Assembly: GCF_022605165.1 (NCBI RefSeq)
Contig: NC_063071.1
Span: 1,550,001 to 1,614,000 of the forward strand
DNA length: 64,000 nt
Origin: Purpureocillium takamizusanense
Taxonomy: Eukaryota; Ascomycota; Sordariomycetes; Hypocreales; Ophiocordycipitaceae
Direction of reading: 5' to 3'
The translations under genes and the position numbers were made by a program. Position 1 is the stretch's first letter. Every line of letters starts with the position of its first letter. A model generated the notes under the pieces. The model was not told the DNA's origin. It made no database searches and saw only the letters and a list, made by a program, of their open reading frames with translations. Positions 57,501-64,000 of the stretch are shown in pieces.

Positions 57501-58273
57501 CCAGGGACACGGACGGCGACGTGTTTGAGAACGGCGACATGGTCAAGAAGAGGGCGCTGGCGCAAGCGGAATGGTTTAACGGCGCAAAGCGATACACGGT
57601 CAAGGCGCTGCTGCCAGGCGACGAGGGGCACGGCACGCTCAAGATTTATGCCGGCAAGAGGGGCCTGATGCACAGCATCAAGGACATTCCTCACCCGCTC
57701 GCGTTTGCCATTCCCATTATCCATTCAGGCGAGAACCCGCCGTACGAGTTTGTGACGCGGCATCCGACGCCACACGCGCAGCGGCATGACATCTACGTGG
57801 TCCAGCCTCAGTGTCAGCGGCTGGCGTTGAACAATACCTTTGTCTTCGCCATTCGGCAGCACCCCAGCTCGCTGTCGAGCGGCGGGCTTCACTCGGCGCT
57901 CACGCCGGCATCCAACCCGGGAGCGACTAGCCCGATACCGTTCGCGCGGCCGAGCTCAGCCATGAGCATGACGGCATCGAGCGTGAGCGGGTCCAACCCG
58001 AGCTCGTCGGCGAGCGGCACCGTGGCGGGCAAGAAGCCGGCGAAACTGGCGATTCAGACGCCGGGCGGCAAGATCCTGCGTCTTATGCGGAAGGAGGAGC
58101 GGCGCGGGATCGGCGTCGGAGGAAAGCTCGCGTTGACGGACGAGGACGCCAGCGACGGCGGCACGTGGGAGACGATTATCAAGTGTTCGGAGAAGGGACT
58201 GTGGCGGGGCCTGGTCCTGGCGGACCGCACGGCGCGATGGTGCGTGTTTGCTGAATGGGTGTGTGTAGGTTGA
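54528..58273 (+). CDS. CYK3: CYK3-like cytokinesis protein: SH3 domain plus transglutaminase-like domain
   Basis: Two exons, 54528-54602 and 54695-58273, give 1217 residues. Cyk3 promotes septum formation at the contractile ring; its SH3 binds ring partners such as Inn1. The splice completes the SH3 at about residues 11-70: FPCWCRAVYSWGGE, then SKRDLGFIEGDLIECLNAGD, GSWWVGRLYRDRRTVGSFPS, NFVELL. A long Ser/Pro-rich disordered middle follows, with poly-Pro pieces (PPPPPPKGHP). The transglutaminase-like core lies near 780-870, with Cys791 (SKRGCAEEYAVL), His834 (RSNHWWNAV) and Asp849 (WRIMDCC) in the order of a catalytic triad. The remainder has a beta-rich part (CSEKGLWRGLVLADRTARWC near the end). 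The open frame continues upstream of exon 2 to 53957 because the intron has no stop in that frame, but only the ATG at 54528 gives a complete SH3. The intron is 92 nt with a GCTGAC branch site. Confidence 0.92.
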
Positions 58274-59818
58274 TGTTGATGTTGAGGTCGAGGGTGGCGT
58301 TGAGGGATGCATGCACGGCCCGGCGACATGGCGTTGGGCCAGCAGACGGGACACGGTCTGGATAGAGGGTTGCGGTTCGGACCAGGCGTTTGTTGTATCC
58401 AAGGACGATGCATGCATGGATGCTTGCTACTAGGAGCGGAGCATGTTTGGCGTTGGGGATCTTGATGTTTTGGCGCCAAGTCCAGACAGCCTTGGACGCG
58501 ATGTATTCGGCAAAGGTATATCGATGTAGGAGTAGAGGTGTAAAAAATGTACTGCACGCTGCCTGTATGGAGGCGCGGATCTGTATAGGATGATATATGT
58601 CTGTTGACTGGCTTGCGCTGCTATGAGGCTGGAGATGGCAAGATTCTTGCGCCTTGAGCCTGGAAGCGTCATTGACCCTTTGCGATTTGCCCCAAGCTAC
58701 TGAAGCTAAAGAGGTCCTTCACCTGCTGGGCTCGAGAGGCTTGTAGCATTTCATGTATTCCAACTGTCGAGGCCATTCGCAGCTAACTCAGGATACTTGG
58801 TATGCCCGGTGTGCACAGTACTACCAGTACTAGGTAAGGTACCAGGTGAGGAGGGTCCCCCCCCCCCTTCCCCCAGCAGCTGGGCACCTGCAGCTTCTCA
58901 CTGCCCCCCGTCTTGTGCACTCCACTGAAACAGCAGCCACACAGCCATGTGACGCCTTGGGACAGCGGGCGTGGCTGCAGCTTCCAGTCCATCCCCGACG
59001 GCTCCAGCTACCCCAGCACTCGCCCGCAGCGCTGCACGGCACCACCATGGCCGCCCCCCACACCGGCAGCACAGGGCTCGATTGCGCTGGCTGCGCTGCG
59101 CTGCGCTGGGCGTATGGAAGTAGGCCCAATCCTGCCCGCTGGCCGAACCACCAGTCCACCCGACGCCATCATCCATCCATCCATCCCTCCCTCCATCCAT
59201 GGGATGTGGACGGATGAACAAACTAAACCCAACTGGGAAACGAACGGACTGCCCGCCGCCGCCGCCGAACGTCGAACCGCCGCCCGTCTTTCCGCCCGGT
59301 CCATTCCTCAATCCTCGAAGCCACCAACCTATTCTACTCTCCACGACGACTGCACTACGCTTCTCGCGACGAAAGCCCCGAATCGACCCCGACGACGACA
59401 GCCTCCTTGCGGCCCCCTTCCCCGCGCGCCGCTGCCGGCCGCCGTCGCTGCCGCCGCACGGACAATAGCCAATTCGCCGAGACGCAAAGACGCGCGCGCA
59501 CAACTGCGAGCCGCGTCCTTGATTCCTTGCCTGAAACCCGTCTCCCTCCTCCCTCTCTCTCGCTCTAGATCGGAGGAGCAGACCAAGAATCACGCGCAGA
59601 CGCACGCACGCACGCACTCTCGCCCGTACCGAGACGACGACGACGACGTCGACCACGCGCGCGCCGCGCGATGGAAGCATGATCGACCGCCGGCCGCGTT
59701 CTCTCGATCCCTTCCGCCGCCATCACCACTAGCAGCACCAACAGCACCACCGCGCGTCCCCCTCTCCTCCCTCCGCAATTCTCGTCGGAGCGTCGTCTGA
59801 TGCTGAGACGGTGGTGAC
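58274..59818. other. Intergenic between CYK3 and MAU2, no gene seen
   Basis: Both neighbours are on the plus strand. This contains the CYK3 3' end and the MAU2 promoter and leader. Repeats include a C/CCCTT run near 58857 and a CATC repeat at 59170-59186. The last 300 bp are CT- and CGA-rich (GACGACGACGACGACG near 59634), typical of a fungal leader. The frame open over 58913-59800 has no recognisable features. Confidence 0.5.
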
Positions 59819-60234
59819 ATGGACTACCGAGGCTCGCTGCCCTCGGGGCAGGCCGCCGCCTTCTCGGGCCAGCCGCCGCAGGACGCCCACCTGTACGCGC
59901 CCCAGACTGCCTATCTTCACCAGCAGCAGCAGCAGAATGTCCATCTGTCACAACAGCAGAGCCCCCAGCAGAGCCATCATCATGTGCAGCCGCCGCCGTC
60001 GCCGCAGCAGCAGCAGCACCACCACCACCACCACCACCAGGGCCTCTACGCGAGTAATGGCGCCGCGGCGATGCCTGGGCAGTTTTATGGTGCTGGGCAG
60101 CCGATGCAGCCGCAGCAGCAGCATCATCATCACCACCAGCAGCCGTTCCTCAACCACCACGCCAACCAACAGTACCCCATGTCGCCGCAACAGTCGCAAC
60201 AGCACCAACAACACCAACACCAGCAACAACAACT

Positions 60235-60266
<32 letters not shown>

Positions 60267-60571
60267 TCGATCAGCAGCGCCAGCAGCAGATGGCGGCGCG
60301 GTACGGTATGGGCTTGAATGGCTTCCAGGTCTACGACGCGGGCGGCGCGACCTTTGCGCCCATGGACATGCAGCAACAGTACCCCAAGCAGCAGATGATT
60401 GCGCCCCAACAGCAGATGCAGCACCAGAGGATGCAAATGAGCCAGCAAATGAGCCAAGTCGCCCATCATCGACATCAATCGTCGAGTCCCTTTATGCCCT
60501 CCCCCATGATGGGCATGTCGCAGCAGCATTTGCAGTCGCCCGTGGCAAGACCCCTGTCCGGGCCGCAATTG

Positions 60572-60605
<34 letters not shown>

Positions 60606-63478
60606 TTCACGCCCAGCAGCAAATGTTTGGCAGCCCTGTAGCCTCGCCCCAGATTCACCACCAGGCTTCGCCCCAGCCTCGTCCCTCCTCGACACGTCCT
60701 CTGCACCAGCAGCCGCCGCGACAACGACAACCCTCCACTCCACGTGCCCAATATCAATCACCGACGCCTCAACCACAAATCTTACAGCAAACACCGCCTC
60801 CGCCACAACCACCACAACACCAACAGCCACCCACACCGCAGCCGATCCCGCAGGAGCAACCTCCTGTACCCGAGCCTCAACCGCCGATACCAGAAGTCGA
60901 GCAAATAATACCTGAAGAACCGTTGCCGCCGCCGCCACCACCACCACCTCCGCCGGAGCAGGAGGAGATTCAATTCGTAAACCCTTTAGACATACTCCAA
61001 GCGCCACTGTTTACGCCTCCGCCCCGGATACCCATGGGCAGCTCGCAAAGCTCAACCTCACAGACGCCGGCGCCGGCGCTGGCGCCGGCACCGACGGTGC
61101 CTGAGCAAGCGAAGCCGATCGACTCAGCTGAGGACACTATCCACGTCAAACCGCCCATACCAACCACAATCAAGCCTTCGGCCCCGCAGATAACAACGAC
61201 TGCGAAGCCTCGTCCTCGGAAGGAGACCAGGGTTGAGCCCCCGAGGATCAAGTCGAGCCCGCATTCTTCCGTCTCCAACTCGCCTGCTCTCTCCGCCAGG
61301 TCACCCAGCATCACGAAAAAGTCGCCCGCGATCCCGCCGAAACCGCGGCCCGTAAACACCGGCCCCATCATGGTGGCCATCGCCGAAGAGTGCCTTGAAA
61401 AGGCAGGTTCCTCCGTGCACGATGTTGCCATGTCTCTCCATCCCCAGCGGGTCGACGAGTATCAAAAGCTCATTGCCACGAGCCTTTCATGTCTGGAGGC
61501 CACACTGCAGAATAGCCGGTTATCGCCAAGAGAAGAGGCGCGCTTGCGCTTGCGGTATGCCGCAACCATGCAAGAGGAGACTGACAACATCATGGAGGCA
61601 GAGACGGCGCTGGGAAAGGGCATCACGATCTGTGACAAGGTAGGTTTTCTATGCTCACGTCCCACCAGGCGGATACTAACATGGCCAGCACCGCCTAATC
61701 GACCTCAAATACTGCATGCAGTACCTGATGCTCAAGGTACTCTTCCAGCGCAACAGCAAGGCTGCGCTCAAGGCCGTTGATGGCGACATTTCGGACTGTG
61801 AAGCGTAAGTTTCAATTTGGCATCGGTTGTCCTCGCACGAGGCTAACGCTAGCATAGATTCAAGCATGTCCAGTGGTACTACGCCTTCCGCTTGCTCAAG
61901 GCCACCTTCTACCTGGAAATGGGCAGCGCCTCCGATGCCGGTGCTTTGGACAATATTCGCTCGCTGCGCAACATTGCCAACACGCGCGGCGATAACGCCC
62001 TGAGCGTCCTCGCATCGGTGCTCGAGGGCCTCACCCTCCTCAAGACGTCCAAGGACGGCAGCATCGAGCGGGTGCAGGCGTGCATCGCGCAGGCCGCCAA
62101 GTTCCAGTTCGACCCGACGGTCAAGATCATGCAGCTCGACATGCTCACGCTGCTCCTCGACTTTGCGTCCAGCCTGCACCGACAGAGCCCCGACGCGACG
62201 GCCCAGAAGTTGCGCCGTCTGCAGACGCGCCTCGACGAGTGCGACGACTGGCACAATGTCAAGGCCGAGTTTCTCGTGCCCATCAAGAAGCAGCCCGCCA
62301 ACGCGCGGACGGTGAGCGAGGACACGGCCGCCATCGTGAGGGCTGGCGACGGCGACTCTGGGTTTGACTATCTTGTCATGTCCTTTATGACCAAGATGGA
62401 GCTGCGGTCGCTCGTGTGAGTTTTACCCATCCACGTTCTTCAGGTGCCCCGTGTTCCGTGCTGACACGCTTTATATACGTAGCTTTACGTTCAGCGGTCT
62501 CGCCGACCTACACAAGCCCTCATCGCAGGGCCGTCGGTCCACTGAATTTTGGCGGGAGGGCCTCAAGATCCTCGACACCTGTAAGTTGCAGCTCAAGCCC
62601 CCTTTCTTCACCCCATCTATTGGGCTTCGCGCTGACCCCTCGCAGGGGACACCTCGACAGCCGGCATCCCGTACGGAGCACCTGTCCCACTATCAATCGC
62701 CGTGCGGCAGCGGGCGTGGCGCGTCGAGGCACAGGCGTACATCAACGTTCTCCTGGGACTCATGGCGGCGAGCCACTGCCAGTGGGACAAGGTCAAGCAG
62801 ATTCTGGCAAAGCTGGGCACGCTCATCACGCCTACGACGCAGCCGACAGTAAAATTACTTTCTCTTTATCTATCTGGAGTCTACCGCCAAGGGACGGGCG
62901 ATCTTAGGGGTGCTCTCGAGGTCTTTGTCGACGGACGCTTCACGGTACCAAAGGGATCGTCAGCCACCAAGGCTGGACACCAGGAAATCGCGCTGCTCGC
63001 CGGTCTGAACCGGCTGTGGATCATGCAGCACCCATCGTGCCGAAACGACCACGAGACACAGGACCTCATCGAGCAGCTGCAGCCATTCTGCAGCGACCAC
63101 TGGAACATCGACCTCCGAACTGCGTGGCACAATGTCGTGGCTGCGCTTGAGACGGACCCTCCTCAACAGCTCAACCAGCAAAAGCAGCACATCCACGCCG
63201 CCATGGCGGGGTCCAAGATAACAAACAACATCCTCGGGGCGGCCGTCACGCTGTGCATCATGCGCAGCCGCTTCTTCGAGAACGTGATTGGCGAGCAGGC
63301 GCTCAAGAGCGCGCGGGCGGCGTCCAAGCAGGCGCAACGTAGCGGCAACATTCTGTGGCAGAGCGTGGCGGACGGCATGCTGGCACAGTCTTACGAGGTC
63401 CAGGGCCAGCGGGACGAATCGCGACACGAGTGGGAAAAGGCGACGCAGGAGGCCAAGGATGCATTCGCGGGGAGTTGA
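59819..63478 (+). CDS. MAU2: Cohesin loading factor MAU2/SCC4 (Ssl3) with long Gln/Pro-rich N-terminus
   Basis: Partner of NIPBL/Scc2 in loading cohesin on chromosomes. Five exons, 59819-61639, 61689-61804, 61858-62415, 62483-62580 and 62646-63478, give 1141 residues. From about residue 514 the TPR-like family domain runs to the end: GPIMVAIAEECLEKAGSSVH, LDATLQ-like helix CLEATLQNSRLSPREEARLR, ALGKGITICDKHRLIDLKYC, FKHVQWYYAFRLLKATFYLE, DDWHNVKAEFLVP, RAWRVEAQAYINVLLGLMAA and NILWQSVADGMLAQSYEVQG. The first 510 residues are a prion-like stretch: Gln and His runs, then Pro-rich (PPPPPPPPPEQEE) and a Ser/Pro/Lys part. Budding- and fission-yeast relatives (about 600-630 residues) lack it. Introns are 49-67 nt. 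Unspliced reading of exon 1 stops at 61780, which would lose most of the domain. Confidence 0.93.
60236..60265 (+). repeat. (CAG)10 coding poly-Gln
   Basis: Ten perfect CAG units inside MAU2 exon 1, residues 140-149, preceded by CAA/CAC-rich codons. Pure CAG tracts are prone to length change. Confidence 0.9.
60572..60604 (+). repeat. CAG/CAA coding poly-Gln (11 residues)
   Basis: Seven CAG, one CAA and three CAG in frame in MAU2. The single CAA interruption would reduce slippage. Confidence 0.9.
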
Positions 63479-63874
63479 GTCGGTATGTGTGCGAGACTAT
63501 GCGCCTGAGTCTCTTGATCTATCTTTGCTTTCTCGCCCGGTGATGGTTATTGTTGCTAGGCGTTCTTTGGCTCAACGTGTCGATGGCATCGAGGGTGTGT
63601 GGCAAAAACGGGCTTGGCTGTCATTGTTCTTTAGGCCGGGCAGGTGCGTCTCTCTCGTTGTAAGATACCTGGCCGCATCTGGCCCACAACCACAATGAGT
63701 CTTTGTGATGCGTGAATAAATGCTTTCACGATCAAGTCTTGTCGAGGAGACTTACGTTTTTCTTACAGTAGTTGTACATGAAGGGGTTGATTCTGTGTCG
63801 AGGGCGTGATGTAACGCTTAGGCCGCGGACAAGCCACACGGCCGTGTTGACGTCGTCATGGACGTGGTCGCTGC
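63479..63874. other. Convergent 3' region, MAU2 to last gene
   Basis: 396 bp between facing stops. It contains the AATAAA at 63715 and no gene that I can see. Confidence 0.5.
63715..63720 (+). terminator. Possible polyadenylation signal of MAU2
   Basis: AATAAA lies 237 nt after the MAU2 stop and before the facing stop of the last gene. It is a single hexamer, and many fungal genes lack this exact signal. Confidence 0.35.
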
Positions 63875-64000
63875 TTAGCGACGAGGATAGCCAGGCGGGG
63901 GCTGAAATCCGGGAGGAGGCTGGAAGCCGGGGGGCACCGCGGGCGGCGTGCTCGTGGCGCCGGGTGGTGGCGGACCGGGGAAGCCAGGGGGCGGCGCCGG
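63875..64000 (-). CDS. Proline-rich C-terminus of an unidentified gene, cut by the window end
   Basis: The last 41 codons and a TAA stop are visible. The protein end is Pro/Gly/Phe-rich with repeats of the type PPGFQPPPGFQPPPGY, finishing in Arg-Arg. The frame is open to the edge, and codon usage (CCC, CCG, GGC) matches neighbouring genes. Such tails occur in RNA-binding and splicing proteins (SmB, U1-C, SF1) and in actin-linked proteins, so the product cannot be named. It faces MAU2 tail to tail. Confidence 0.6.
   Translation of the reverse strand, partial: PAPPPGFPGPPPPGATSTPPAVPPGFQPPPGFQPPPGYPRR

Noticed and set aside
61640..61780. C-terminus of a 653-residue MAU2 ending at 61780
   Set aside because: It reads into an intron; the GT-AG join 61639/61689 continues the conserved MAU2 domain for several hundred residues.

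Overview
The window is nuclear DNA of a filamentous ascomycete (Pezizomycotina). It is most likely a sordariomycete, perhaps of the order Hypocreales; the species cannot be read from the sequence. The evidence is high GC, genes split by short introns (about 46-120 nt) with CTAAC or CTGAC branch points, unlinked housekeeping genes on both strands, no operons, and protein families typical of these fungi. I rebuilt 18 genes by joining exons at splice sites. Sixteen are complete and two are cut by the window ends.

Layout: 0-12 kb is gene-dense. It holds a mitochondrial m-AAA protease (cut at the left edge), a small secreted Cys-rich protein in a gene-poor pocket, a HemK/MTQ1 glutamine methyltransferase, RNA polymerase II subunit RPB11, the Sm-like protein LSM5, a DEDDy 3'-5' exonuclease, and the ribosome-assembly protein YTM1. 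Glycogen synthase follows at 14.9-17.2 kb. From 17.2 to 33.6 kb there is one recognisable gene, a serine-rich protein of unknown function, between two deserts of about 7.5 kb full of microsatellites and homopolymers. From 33.6 kb density rises again: an F-box/LRR-like protein, a fatty-acid elongase, COX6, a chromodomain plus HDA2/3-domain protein, the RAI1 decapping nuclease, a Ste20/GCK kinase, the SH3-transglutaminase-like cytokinesis protein CYK3, the cohesin loader MAU2/SCC4 with a long Gln/Pro-rich N-terminus, and the proline-rich 3' end of an unidentified gene at the right edge.

The genes do not form a pathway cluster. They cover mitochondrial quality control and respiration (m-AAA, MTQ1, COX6), RNA synthesis, splicing and decay (RPB11, LSM5, RAI1), ribosome assembly (YTM1), chromatin and chromosome structure (chromodomain/HDA2-3, MAU2), cytokinesis and kinase signalling (CYK3, GCK kinase), and metabolism (glycogen synthase, elongase). 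I found no CRISPR array, transposase, tRNA or rRNA gene, and no secondary-metabolite cluster.

The items most worth following are the secreted protein with an apparent pro-region and dibasic site, the two repeat-rich deserts around one unknown gene, an obligatory 8-nt microexon in RAI1, a tandem acidic/proline repeat in the chromodomain protein, an intact Cys-His-Asp triad in CYK3, and several G-quadruplex or hairpin-prone tracts. I did not find a convincing new multi-gene system.
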